This document shows positions 44,997-57,589 of a DNA stretch of 64,000 bases, piece after piece. How positions within the stretch are numbered: position 1 is the first letter of the stretch; each line of letters begins with the position of its first letter. The notes below the pieces were generated by a model. The model worked only from the letters and a program-made list of their open reading frames with translations. It was not told the DNA's origin and made no database searches. The translations under genes and the position numbers were made by a program. Source of the stretch: Lingula anatina (Eukaryota; Brachiopoda; Lingulata; Lingulida; Lingulidae); NCBI RefSeq assembly GCF_001039355.2, contig NW_019774759.1, positions 137,164-201,163 on the forward strand. Reading direction: 5' to 3'.

Positions 44997-46479
44997 GTCG
45001 TTAGCTCCTCGTCTTTTACACCTGATCCAAAACGATACACATTTTTAACTTAGTTTTGCTTCAAATTAACCGCTTACGTAAGTTTCGTGGCAATAAAAGT
45101 GTACGCCTTGTTTTCTGTATCGCTTTACATTAAACAGTGGGGATCGAACTGAATGAACGCTTACTGGAATATTTCAAAATAATCTTGCTGTGAATTTTAT
45201 TTTCACTACATCTGATAAAATATTCGTAAGATTTCATAAGTAAAAGATGTGCTTTGGGTACAGCCATTTTGTTTGTACTGAGCAGCCAGTCTTTTGATTA
45301 CGTTTATATCCAGAAATTAAAGTTGAGCCCGTCAGTTCAACACATTAAAATACAATCATAAAATTCTAGGAACAGGACCGTGCACAATTCACTGATTCAA
45401 TTGTGTTGACTTCAGCTCACCCCTCCCTTTAAACCGGATTCAGGCGCAAAATCACTATTCTTGTGTACATGACCATTTTTCAAAGAAGGTATAACGTCTA
45501 TTAACTCTGTTTTGTCAATATTGAAATTGTTGGTATGACCCAAAATTAATCAGGTAATTCAAAAGCTAAAAAGATGATAATAGACAAAACAAATTCTACA
45601 TAAAAAGTTAACATTGTAGAAGTATATCTGTTTGTGCCTAAATTACCTGACTTCCAGAACAACTGTCTGTCTTCAACGTGCGATGGTGTGGTCCGGGCTT
45701 CTTGGGAACCCTCTCTATACTTTGAGGAGAATTTTTTCAGCTATTTATTGGAAGTATATATACCAAGTCTTAATTGTTTACCGAATAACTAACTTCGAGT
45801 TGAAAGTGCTGGCTGCTATTCACGTAATCACGACGAGGCCACGCATACACACGTCTGCGGCTAACTAGAGTCGTTATCCTAGAATCCCCATTAAAGTTTC
45901 TTCTGCTGCATGTCAAAGATTCAAAATAATGAGGAAAATAATGATGAAAAGCAACCGCAAGACCAAGCCCTATCACGACATTGATGGAAGTAATAAGCAG
46001 TCAGAACGGTATACAAAAAACCAGTTGAAAAGCCTTTCCGGTAATAAATGGCTTGTTACTTTTCCATGAAACAAGTTTTTTTCTGTCTAATCCGCTGCAG
46101 TTATTGTCTGAAACCAAACGACAGCTCTTACTGCTCTAATTCTGGTTTTTGACTTCTCAGCACCCTCTGTCAGCTTCAACTGTGGATTCCAGAATGATCT
46201 CATCACCCACATATTGCACAATAACAACCAGAATTTTGAAATTTAATTGCCTCATACATGTACTTCGTCATAATTGAGCTGCAAATAACATTAAGAGAGA
46301 CATTAGACAAAAACGCCACCTTCTTTGTGTGCGGCTGCTGCTTCTTAGTTTGCATAGCGTGCAGTATGACGGTTAAAAAATAATACAGTTTTAATGGTGA
46401 TATCAACAGCTCGTGTTGCTGAATTCTTTAAGATGCTGCTGCTTCTTCGTTTGCTGAATTGTATGGAAGTGGAAGCGAA
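44997..46479. other. Intergenic region; start of the large duplicated block at 45289
   Basis: No genes seen. From 45289 on, the sequence recurs at 54803 onward. Confidence 0.6.
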
Positions 46480-46618
46480 GTACGCTTTACAATAACGTAC
46501 GGAGCAGAGAGATGAACATGTTGGCTGCTTTTGCCTTGTTTCAATCGTTGTACTATTTCTGGGGACGGAGAAAAGTTGTACTATTTCAGAGGGACGGATG
46601 TCCTCTGTCCCTCCCCCT

Positions 46619-46654
<36 letters not shown>

Positions 46655-47215
46655 ATGAGGTACATATATGAGACTATTAAATATTCTTTTGGGGTTCAAA
46701 GTTTCTTCAAGTAGAAAACAGTCCTAAAAACGTCCTATATTTTGCACGAAAGATAAGATCAACATACACGTAACCCTGTTTGCGTTCTAATTTTAGTTCT
46801 GCTGTTTTCAGCGCATAATCTCTGCCGGCTATTTTTAAGCAATCAGATATACATAAAGGTCTACCAAACATTTCACTGTAAGACGAAGCATATCAAGGTT
46901 TTGGCAGGTATCAAATTTAAAATGAATTGATATAAGTTTATTTTAAGTGCCAGGACATTACATTATAAGCAAAGAGCAGTAGCGCATACATGCATGGTTG
47001 CAAGCTTGGGTAGGGTGTTCCGCCTTCATCTTGTACAAAGGGACGAAGATCCGCGGGCGCAACACTGGGAGATTACTGAAAATGGACAATATTAACCATA
47101 TTACTTTGGAGAAACCCGAAATTTTCCACTTCTCCATGATAATACTCAAACGTTTATTTTATTTTATTTTATTTTTTATTTTATTATTTATTATCATTGT
47201 TTTAATTTTATTTTA
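46480..47215 (-). repeat. Dispersed repeat R1, upstream copy beside ADH gene B
   Basis: About 740 bp with a (CA)n core. Landmarks, on the plus strand, are GGGGACGGAG, CCTATATTTTGCACGAAAGA, ACACGTAACCCTGTT and GGTGTTCCGCCTTCATCTTG. It recurs at 53880-54790, 56020-56800 and 63040-63960. The reading frames across it differ between copies, so it is non-coding or decayed. Orientation is nominal. Confidence 0.75.
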
Positions 47216-47636
47216 AGAATTGGGAGTATGTCGTGATTTTAGACTACCGAATATACATGTATAGGCCAACTTAATAATTGAAACACAACCGCCGCCTATT
47301 TAACTTGTACTGACATGGTATGGTTTTGGATACTGAAGTCCAGCATTTTTTAATCTATTTTAATTACTCATTTTGGTCAATATTTCCATTCCATGGTATC
47401 CCTTCAGAGTGACCCCCCCTCTCTCCCCCCCCTCCCCCCCGCCCTGACATTCTTAAACAAATGTAAAATCAGGTCATGAACTTATAGCATAGAGTTCACC
47501 GTAGACGCCCAAATTTTCGAGGGTTAAAATCTCGAGACATCCGAAAGTTTTCAGATAAGGAACCGAATGTAACAGCACTGGCCGATATACTCAGAGGACA
47601 TATCCCAAAAGACGAGTTTGTAAACGCCGTTCAAAT

Positions 47637-49682
47637 ATGAAAAGAGCAGTCGTTTTCGAAAGCTCAAAACCCTTGAGGCTCACCGACTATGCTATTCCTA
47701 CTCCCCCTTCCAACGGAGCAGTTGTTAAGGTAAATGGATTTTAAAAGTCAAGGCAGTTTTGTGAAAAGGTTTAAAACATCATTAAGTTTTAATGTTGGGA
47801 TAGTACATGTAGCCTTTGCGTATGCCTGTGCTTCTTTACGACCAGACCTTATCTTCTGTTCGCCCCCCCCTTTTTTATTTATTCACGGGCCGAGAATTAC
47901 CCGTTTTAAGCGAATGAGTTTATACATATTTCGTACATTAACAGTGTAAGTGTACATGTGTACATGTACCTGTAATGTGTTTTTGAGTCATTTGCATTTG
48001 CAGTAATATGTTCGCACGTGTGCTCGTGTGTGTGTGTTTGTGTGTGTGAGTGAGTGAGCTTGTACATGTACACATGTATACTATAGTAGGCCTATAGCTA
48101 TAGTGGGTTAGGACAACAGTAAACGAAGGCGACAGAATTTTTAAAAAAATCACCGCGTATACTCCACTATTGTCGTACTATTTGACTTGCAGATCACGTA
48201 CTCTGGCGTGTGTCACTCAGACATCCACTTTTGGGAGGGTTTTGATAATCTACCTGGCCTGAAGGAGTTAGCACCAGGTAGGAAAGACTCACTCAAGGTC
48301 GCGCAATCACTTGCCTCTCTCTCTCTCTCTCCCTCTCTCTCTCTCACCGAATACACACAGGTTGTTTTTATAGAACCGCCCACTTTGCAAGAAAAGGTCC
48401 AATATTTGACAAATTAAAATCTTCATCATATCTTCAACTATATCGCAAAAGATCCCCAAAACAGCATACTGGAGACCCGATTTCAATTCCAAAGAAATCT
48501 GGCTATTATATGAAACCCGCACACACTTGCAGGGAAATACAGCCATCCAGGGAATAAATTGTAACGTATGTGAATTTAAGGGGGAGGGGCCAGGGAAGAT
48601 GACCTTGAGAGAGAGTGTCTTTTTTCATTGACATCACAAACTAGCATTCAAGCATACATTAGTCACACTAAACACATTAATTTAACACGTTAACTGATAA
48701 TCGGGACTTCCCAAAAAATTACACTTAATTCGTATCGCACTTAAATACAAGTAAATAAACAAATAAATTGATTAATTAATTAGGTAACATATATCACAAA
48801 GGCTACATTGGTGCACATCAATTATAAATATTTTTTCTTTAAAAAGATAACTATTTGTCGTTAGGGATAGTATTTTTGCACACAGAATAAATAAATAGGG
48901 GAGTATTGGGTCTCCCTGCCTGCAGCCACGTTTAATTCTTTTAAAAAATGTAAGAGATTACCTCCTTAGTTTATTGCTTCCTAGGGCACCATCACTGAAT
49001 ACATCTACATGTATCCAAGTCTTTCACCAAAATTAAAAAGAAAAACATCTAACTTTCTGTATACGTTGAGTAGTCAGTGCCTGCAAAATAGCATTTGTTT
49101 ACATCATGTGAACCCATGTCTTGGTCAACAGATATCCATGAGTGTTACAGAACGCGCCACTGCATACGATTAAAGCACAAACATAAGACCAGAGTTAATG
49201 ACCAGAGGGTAAATATGTGCGTTCATGTATGAATTTCACTAAGACTTCAATAATTTGAAGTTAAAGCAGAAAGCATTAAGGCATTGGAAGGACTTCTAAA
49301 CCAACGAATTGCAAATGTCATGGCAGTTACTAGTATATTCAGATATGCAAAAAAGGTAACTTCACTTATTTCGAAGTATCTGTCTCTTTTGGTCATTGAT
49401 GTATATGTAGCATTTTTCATTTGCATAATATTTGTGTTATAATTATATGACGTATATAATTAACTTTTAATATAATTGTATTTTGTAGTTTACCCCATTT
49501 TAGCTCATTGAACAGTATGCACATGTTATTATATTTATTGAAATAAAACTCCTGTTTGATAGGCCACGAAATTGCCGGAGTCGTAGAAGCCCTAGGTGAC
49601 GATGCAGGTAAATATAGAAATTTGGACATTCCTTTTTTGTCAAATTAAATTTATTTTGCAATTGTAAATTAACATTTTTATG

Positions 49683-49718
<36 letters not shown>

Positions 49719-52700
49719 CAGATCAAGTGTGACTTGCATTTAGAATGTTAAAATTGGACGCTATGAATTTTATTATATGAAGGTCGAAGTGAATGGAAAT
49801 CAATGGACAATGCATGCACCTATTTAGAACAGAAGCGTCTCTATTTCAGGGACAGAGTTGAATGTCGGAGACAATGTAGTGGTCTATCCCTGGCTGGCAT
49901 GCTTAGAATGCGCCCTGTGCGTCGGCTGGCGTTCTAATCTCTGTCGCGACATTAGACAAATGCTTGGATTTAGGCAGCACGGAGGGTAAGGGTGCTTTCC
50001 CAGAGATTAAGATCGACCTAACTCCCTGGGGGTTCACGCTAAATTGCAGTCAGCCGAGCGGGCACCATAGTTGATTACCTCCTTACAGCTTTTAGTAGGC
50101 GGGACAGACGCTTAAACCGGCCAAGCTGACAGTAATCTAGTGAGACTCCCCACAGGGATAGATTGATCTAAAAATCTATGGAAATGGGGTGCAAGATGAT
50201 TGATTTTCGATATTTTGAAACAAGTTACTCATAATTTCAAATTACGAATGATGGTGCTTTATTTTTGGTTGTTTTTTTTTTTTTTTTTAGTAAGTAGTAA
50301 AAAGTATTGTGGGACATCATATAGGTATTGACTCAATGCAAAAAGTAGCAGTAGGTATATACACGTTACATTTACCTGTTTCACTACGCTAGTTAAATGA
50401 ATTTATTTCTTCATAGCCTTTCTAAAAATGTGCTTAAATAATAAAGATTATTATTATCATTATTATTTTATGAAAAGTACTTTTCACAAAGCTTTCAAAT
50501 CGCAAAAGCATTCTCCTCTCTGTCTGTCTATCTACCACAATCATTTATCCACACATATCTCTGTCCACTTCTTTGTCCATCTCTTCCAGATTTGCTACCC
50601 ACGTGGTGGTTCCTATCGTTGAGAGGACGGTGCTGAGGATTCCCCGGGGTCTGTCCCCTGAGGTCGCCTGTATGCTCCCCTGTAGTGGAATTACTACGTA
50701 CAACGCTGTGTTGAACACACGGGATACTCTGCAGGACATGGTTGGTTTGAAGGGTAAGACTATGTTTTTTCAGACAAAAAAGTGGTTCTTTCAAAGTGCC
50801 CGAACACCTCCTCCCTATGGGCCAGTGTATAAAATCATAAGATTACATATGCAGGACCCTTGGACTTATAACCAATGTGGTCTTGAGCTGTTGCATGTAT
50901 GCATGTACACTGTTGAATGGTATCGAGTTGCATATGTACGTGTATATAGAAATACATGTATAATCAATAAACAATTATTAGTCTACTGTAAAGATATCAC
51001 AGATAATTGACAATGGTTAAAGATTTGATGAGCATATTTCCACATCCTGTGATAGGCAAGGCAAATCTGCTGGTTATCGGAGCCGGTGGTTTGGGATTAT
51101 GGTGCATACAATTTGCTAAACACATTCTGCCGCCAGAGGTCAGTGTGTTCTCGGCCGATATCACGGTAAGGATGAGCGATTTTCGAAGCTTTTCGAAGTC
51201 TTTCACTGATTTTGCTTTATTTGAGTTCAACGTTACGAATTGGAATTTATTAATTGCAATGTTTAGTGGATGCAGTCCATTTGCTTTTATGGCCATGAAA
51301 AATCTACAAAAAAAAAAAAAACTTTGACCTTTACAGGGTATATAGGCCTATATATGCATATCTTTATAACCTATCGTCCCATCTATCGTTTTTTAATACA
51401 AAACATGAAAATGTAAGTCTTTTCGAGTCATTTTGATATATGCATCATATGATAAAACTATAAAAGACATCCCTTTCATTGACCGACAGGAAGAGAAACT
51501 GAAGTTGGCTCAAGATGCCAATGCCGACGGTACGATCTTATGGACGAAAGGCGGTAAGATGACTGTGTACAGTGTGCAAATTTGCTATCCTCTGGGTCAT
51601 TTTCCTGAGGACAGCAGCCGTTTTTAACCACTGCATAGCAATGTCAGAGAAAATTAATATCTATTGTTTGAAAAACATTACTTTACCTACATGATATCTG
51701 TCCAGAGAGAAACAATGTTATCCAATGGATAGTATTATCCATAGGAAAGTGCTACCCAGTGTTAATGAAACTGGGTCCTGGATGATAAACTGTCTTCAAT
51801 TACAGGCGCGTAGCCAGCAATTTCAAAAGGGGGGTTCTTTTTCTGAAATATGGACTTTTTCCCATAAACAATTTATGCATCTAGATAAAATTTTACCCAG
51901 AGTAGACCTTTTCCCAGCAAAAGGGGCGGTTCTTTCGAATCCCCTCCCCCCAGGCTACGGACTGAATTACTTTCATTGCTCACGTGTAAACTTTTAATAC
52001 GTTTATCTTCACAAACCTTTTGTTATTTCTCTGGAAATTTTAGCCAATGAGGAGGCGCTTCTTGCACATACAAGAGAGATCAGCGGCGTTGGGAAGATCG
52101 GTTTCGACGCTGTTATAGATCTCGTTGGTTCAGAAGATACTTCCAGGAGGGCGTACGGCCTACAGGCTGCAGTAAGTACAGAGCTACAGTACCCTCTACA
52201 ACTGATTGGTTTTTCATTAGATATTCATAAATAACATGTTTCTCTGGCTATTCTTTTTTATCTGTCCTTTGTCCAGCTAGAATTCTCGCATACAATTGAC
52301 GTCAGCACTTAGCTGGCGTCTGATGGAGATGAGCCCAGAACTTTGTCTGGTGAGTTAAATGTCTCTGCTGTAGTGATTATTTTTTCCCCGCAGGGAGGTA
52401 TCCAAGTGACAGTCGGGCTGTTTGGCGGGAAAATGACACTGGACCTTCCAACTCACACTTTAAACAGCAAATGTGTAAAGGGTGTGCTAGTTGGGACACC
52501 GCAGCATTTGGAGGACGTCTTGAAGCTGGTGGCAGAGAAAAAGGTAGGCCTAATTGTGATAGTTGCGACACTGAACACAAAGCAGTTCAACCACCTGTGT
52601 GATGGCACAGTTGTGTGCAGAACGGAAGTAGCAATTATACCGAGTATATATGGAATAAGATCAAATTAATTCCAACTTATCGAGCCGGTAGCAAAATTTT

Positions 52701-52947
52701 CCCTTACATTTATAAGGTTGAATGTTTTACGTATAGCACACTCATTGGCGACATATTTATAACTGAAACAACCACGCCTGTAGTTTTTACGGTTAATGTA
52801 TTTATTTCTTTATAAAAAGCATGTCTTACATTTTTTTTTCAGTTAAAACCACCACCGACAGAGTTCTATTCATTGGATCAAATCACAGACGTCCTCAATC
52901 GCCTTAGAGACGGACAAATCAAGGGACGAGCAATATTGAAAATGTGA
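47637..52947 (+). CDS. Zinc-dependent alcohol dehydrogenase, gene B (10 exons)
   Basis: Exons: 47637-47729, 48193-48277, 49563-49607, 49850-49985, 50590-50753, 51056-51165, 51490-51553, 52044-52171, 52394-52543 and 52843-52947 (TGA 52945-52947); 359 residues. Every intron sits at the same place and phase as in gene A. Catalytic ligands are Cys38, His61-Glu62 and Cys151; the structural cysteines lie in CLECALCVGWRSNLC; the Rossmann motif is GAGGLG. Exon 2 is 33 bp shorter than in gene A, so the segment between GVCHSD and GHE is 11 residues shorter (HFWEGFDNLPGLKELAPGHE). The end of exon 4 also differs (RDIRQMLGFRQHGG against LNRKETLGHVKHGG). These changes lie near the substrate and structural-zinc loops and suggest different substrates. 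Intron 2 carries a LINE fragment. A poly(A) signal is at 53237. Confidence 0.9.
48580..49013 (-). mobile_element. LINE reverse-transcriptase fragment in ADH-B intron 2
   Basis: A 434-bp segment present here and absent from the matching place in gene C (after 58107). On the minus strand, around 48940-48870, it reads FKRIKRGCRQGDPILPYLFI and then LCAKILSL, the reverse-transcriptase motif of non-LTR retrotransposons (IKRGCRQGDPISPYLFIL type). A stop codon lies a few residues before it and others follow, so it is a dead, truncated piece. The clade cannot be named from so short a fragment. Confidence 0.8.
49685..49717. repeat. (GT)n microsatellite in ADH-B intron 3
   Basis: About 16 GT units; a longer version is at 58789-58826 in gene C. 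Confidence 0.95.
50011..50169. mobile_element. Palindromic MITE in ADH-B intron 4
   Basis: Imperfect inverted repeat. GATCGACC...TCCCTGGGGGTTCACGCT then AATTGCAGTCAG at the left pairs with CTGACAGTAATCTAGTGAGA then CTCCCCACAGGGATAGATTG at the right. Gene A lacks it; gene C has it at 59144-59302. Confidence 0.65.
51805..51960. mobile_element. Short element with CGTAGCC/GGCTACG ends in ADH-B intron 7
   Basis: Starts GGCGCGTAGCCAGCA and ends CCCCCAGGCTACGG. The internal GGGG and CCCC runs are also inverted. This layout is common among very short non-autonomous DNA transposons of invertebrates. The matching copy in gene C is at 60935-61090. Confidence 0.65.
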
Positions 52948-53236
52948 AGATTCATACACTGTATAATATTATACAGGAGGAGCCCAGTAAAACTTTGACA
53001 ATCTTGGTAAACATGTACATGTATATGATTTCATTGAACTTGTAGACCTTGATTTGCCCATCCTTCAAACGTTATATATATCGACAGTAGTCACGAGGAG
53101 GTGCTACCTTAAAAGTTCATCCTAGAGATTTTTAGATATTTCTTAAATAACTTTTATCTCGTTCAAATGAGATTTAGTTCATTTGTTTAATTTGTTTAAC
53201 TTTGATTTTGAATATTTTGATTCCAATTCTTTGGGA

Positions 53237-53242
53237 AATAAA
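53237..53242 (+). promoter_or_regulatory. Poly(A) signal of ADH gene B
   Basis: AATAAA, 290 nt after the stop codon; conserved at 62363-62368 after gene C. Confidence 0.6.
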
Positions 53243-53879
53243 GTAATTTAATTTCACGGATCATACATGTACGTATTATACAGTTCACTTTGGTTGATAA
53301 GAACGCGATCTCATAGTTCCTTATATTGATTCGTGCTAATCCTTTTAAACTGCTTATGGAGGAAATATAATACCAAGACACAGGGTGACACACATATCAT
53401 TGTTCAATCGTCTACATTGTCTGTCATCCATTTTCCAAAACAAAATGGCGGCATCACCCAAACCTCTCGCCTTATGGGGAGAGAAAAGTGGCTCATTGCG
53501 TCGTCAGCAACGCTTTTAATGCACCAGAAAAAAATAACTAAAGAGGGGAAGAGTGGTACAGGATAGAGGTAAATATTTGACGAGCCTGTCAGGAGTTTCT
53601 GAGGTTCGAAACAGTGACAGATTTGAAGTATCCAGGTGCATATGTACAAGGTCACTCACTTACTCACTCACACTCACACACGAGTGCACATGCCAAAACA
53701 TTTATTGCAAATGCAAATGACATAAAAACGCAGTACACATACACACGTGCGCACTAACATTGATAATGTAAGAATTATATATAAACTCATTCGGGTCAGG
53801 GGGTGTCAGTGGTGGATATAGGTTTTTCCTGAGGGGGTGGTGGGGCAGGAATTAAAGAATTTTGTCCCATTTCACTCGA

Positions 53880-54044
53880 CGGTAGATGAGGACGCTTTAC
53901 ACTAAAATATGGAGCAGAGAGATGGAAATGTAGGCTGGGTCTGTCTTGTTTCAATCGTACTATTTCTGGGGACGGAGGAGTTAAAGGGTGCCTCAGAGGG
54001 TAGAGCAGGTGTACACACGTGCCCTTTGTTACCCCCCCCCCCCC

Positions 54045-54090
<46 letters not shown>

Positions 54091-54790
54091 AGCGAATGCA
54101 CCGTTTCTCATGGGATATTTATTTGGAGTCCAAAATTTTTCCAGTAGAAGACGGTCCTGAAAACCTGAGAACGTCCTATATTTTGCACGAAAGATAAGAT
54201 CAGTATACACGTAACCCTGTTCGCGTTCTAATTTTAGTTCTGCTATTTTCAGCGCTTTTAAGAGATTAAATTCTGCCAACTACTTTTAAGCAACCAGACT
54301 GTACATATAGGTCTATCAAACATTTCACTGTAAGACTTACCATATCAAGGTTTTGACAGTTATCAAATTTAAAATGAATTGCTATCAGTTTACTTTAAGT
54401 GACATTACATTTTAAACAAAGAGCAGTATCACATGCATACATGGATGCAAGCTTGGCTATAGGGTGCTCCGTCTTCATCTTGTACACAAGAAAGATGACC
54501 CGCGGGTGTAAAACTGGAAGATGACTGAAAACGCACCATAATAGCCATAAATAAATATGACTTTGAAGAAAACAGAAAATTTGCGTAGTGGTGGATTGCA
54601 GTCAAAAGTCAATTTCTCCATGATAATATTCAAACTTTTAAAAAAGGTATATATATTTAACGTGGTCTGACGGATTTTAATTTTATAGATCCGTTTAGAA
54701 TTTATTTTCGCTGTGGATCATTTTATCTTTTATCCATTTACTCACAACCAGTGTATGGTTTTGAATATTGAAGTCCAGAATAATTAAGCC
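53880..54790 (-). repeat. Dispersed repeat R1, downstream copy beside ADH gene B
   Basis: Direct repeat of 46480-47215, with the same landmarks and a CA core. Together they bracket gene B at about 7.4 kb spacing in the same orientation. Confidence 0.75.
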
Positions 54791-54792
54791 AA

Positions 54793-54793
54793 N
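54793..54793. other. Single N at a duplication junction
   Basis: The sequence leaves the end of block 1 (ATTAAGCC, then AA) and ten bases after the N re-enters the start of the block (equal to 45289). Confidence 0.92.
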
Positions 54794-56019
54794 AATCAAT
54801 GTGTCTTTTGATTACGTTTATATCCAGAAATTAAAGTTGAGCCCGTCAGTTCAACACATTAAAATACAATCATAAAATTCTAGAAACAGGACCGTGCACA
54901 ATTCACTGATTCAATTGTGTTGACTTCAGCTCACCCCTCCCTTTAAACCGGATTCAGGCGCAAAATCACTATTCTTATACATGACCATTTTTCAAAGAAG
55001 GTATAACGTCTATTAACTCTGTTTTGTCAATATTGAAATTGTTGGTATGACCCAAAATTAATCAGGTAATTCAAAAGCTAAAAAGATGATAATAGACTAA
55101 ACAAATTCTACATAAAAAGTTAACATTGTAGAAGTATATCTGTTTGTGCCTAAATTACCTGACTTCCAGAACAACTGTCTGTCTTCAACGTGCGATGGTG
55201 TGGTCCGGGCTTCTTGGGAACCCTCTCTATACTTTGAGGAGAATTTTTTCAGCTATTTATTGGAAGTATACCAAGTCTTAATTGTTTACCGAATAACTAA
55301 CTTCGAGTTGAAAGTGCTGGTTGCTATTCACGTAATCACGACGAGGCCACGCATACACACGTCTGCGGCTAACTAGAGTCGTTATCCTAGAATCCCCATT
55401 AAAGTTTCTTCTGCTGCATGTCAAAGATTCAAAATAATGAGGAAAATAATGATGAAAAGCAACCGCAAGACCAAGTCCTATCACGACATTGATGGAAGTA
55501 ATAAGCAGTCAGAACGGTATACAAAAAACCAGTTGAAAAGCCTTTCCGGTAATAAATGGCTTGTTACTTTTCCATGAAACAAGTTTTTTCTTTGTCTAAT
55601 CCGCTGCAGTTTTTGTCTGAAACCAAACGACAGCTCTTACTGCTACAATTCTGGTTTTTGACTTCTCAGCACCCTCTGTCAGCTTCAACTGTGGATTCCG
55701 GAACGATCTCATCGCCCACAGTGACATGTTGCACAATAACTACCAGGATTTTGAAAATTAATTGCCTCATACATGTACTTCGTCACAAGAGAGCTGCAAA
55801 AAACATTAAGAGAGGCATTAGACAAAAACTCCACCTGCTTTGTGTGCGGCTGCTTCTTCTTCTTTTGTGTAGCGACCAGTATGATGGTTAAAAAATAATA
55901 ACGTTTTAATGGTGATATCAACAGCTCGTGTTGCTGAATTCTTTAACGCATTTCACGGATGCTGCTGCTTCTTCGTTCGCTGAATTGCATGAAAATGGAA
56001 GCGAAGTGTGGTTTACAAT

Positions 56020-56800
56020 AACGTGAGCAGAGCAGAGAGATGACAATGGTGGCTGGTTTTGCCTTGTTTCAATCGTTGTACTGGGGACGGAGAAAGGATA
56101 TAAAGGGTACTTCAGAGGGAAGGGTGTCCTCTGTCCCTCCCCCTCTAAAAACACACACACACACACACACCGGCGAATACGCCGTTTCTCATGGGGTACA
56201 AGTATGAGGCCATTAAATATTCTTTTGGGGTTCAAAGTTTCTTCAAGTAGAAGACAGTCCTGAAAACGTCCTATATTTTGCACAAAGATAAGATCAACAT
56301 ACACGTAACCCTGTTTGCGTTCTAATTTTAGTTCTGCTGTTTTCAGCGCTTAATCTCTGCCGACTATTTTTTAAACAACCAGAGTATACATATAGGTCTA
56401 CCAAACATTTCACTGTAAGACGAAGCATATCAAGGTTTTGACAGGTATCAAATTTAAAATGAATTGATATCAGTTTATTTTAAGTGACAGGACTTAACAT
56501 TATAAGCAAAGAGCAGTAGCGCATACTTGCATGGATGGCAGCTTGGGTAGGGTGTTCCGCCTTCATCTTGTACAAAGGGACGACCATCCACGGGCGCAAC
56601 ACTGGGAGATAACTGAAAATGTGCCATATTAACCATATTACTTTGGAGAAAACCGAAAATTTGCGTAGCGGTGGCTTGCAACCAAGGGCCCACTTCCCCG
56701 TGATAATACCCAACTTTTATAAAAATTTTATTATCATTGTTTTAATCTTATTTTTATGTCGCCTTACGGATAGGCAGTATGTCGTGATGTTAGCCTACTG
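56020..56800 (-). repeat. Dispersed repeat R1, upstream copy beside ADH gene C
   Basis: Counterpart of 46480-47215 in the second block; it keeps CACCGGCGAATACGCCGTTT, which the first copy has lost. Confidence 0.75.
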
Positions 56801-57163
56801 AACATATAGGTCAGTTTATTAATTGACTCACAACCAGCGCTTATTCACTTGTACTGACATGGTATGGTTCTGGATATTGAAGTCCAGTATTTGTAAATCT
56901 ATTTCAATTACTCATTTTGATCAATATTTCCATTCCATGGCATCCCTCCAGAGTGACCCCCCCCCCCCCCCCGACATCCTTAAACAAATGTAAAATCAGG
57001 TCATGAACTTATAGCATAGAGTTCACCGTAGACGCCCAAATTTTCGAGGGTTAAAATCTCGAGACATCCGAAAGTTTTCAGATAAGGAACCGAATGTGAC
57101 AGCATTGGCCGATATACTCAGAGGACACATCCCAGAGGACGAGTTTGAAAACGCTGTCCAAAT

Positions 57164-57538
57164 ATGAAACGAGCAGTAGTTTACGAAGCCTCAAAGCCCT
57201 TGAGACTCACCGACTATGCTATTCCTACTCCCCCTTCCAAAGGAGCAGTTGTTAAGGTAAATGGATTTTAAAAGTCAAGGCAGTTTTGTGAAAAGGTTTA
57301 AAACATCATGAAGTTTTGATATTGGGGTTGTACATGTAGGCTATGCGTAGGCTTGTGCTTCTCTACGACCAGTCCTTATCTTCGGTTCGCCCCCTTTTTT
57401 TATTTATTCACGGGCCGGGAGTTTTCCGTTTTAAGCCAATGAGTTTATACATATTTCCTACATTAACAGTTTTAGCATGTACGTGTAATGTGCGTTTGAG
57501 CCATTTGCATTTGCAATAATGTGTTCGCACGTATGCTC

Positions 57539-57589
<51 letters not shown>

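Larger units (their letters stand above)
45289..54790 (+). repeat. Large duplicated block, copy 1 (contains ADH gene B)
   Basis: Starts GTCTTTTGATTACG and ends ATAATTAAGCC. The same sequence runs from 54803 to 63947. The two copies keep the same gene, introns and flanking repeats, with scattered changes and a 434-bp insertion here (48580-49013). Confidence 0.92.

Noticed and set aside
50573-51010. 145-codon plus-strand frame (and 59705-60142)
   Set aside because: It is ADH exon 5 read backward into intron 4 and forward into intron 5; the true exons are 50590-50753 and 59722-59885.
53902-54279. 125-codon minus-strand frame, similar at 63044-63430 and partly at 55918-56304
   Set aside because: It runs through a CA/GT microsatellite inside repeat R1, and the R1 copy at 46480-47215 breaks the frame. 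No conserved coding signal.
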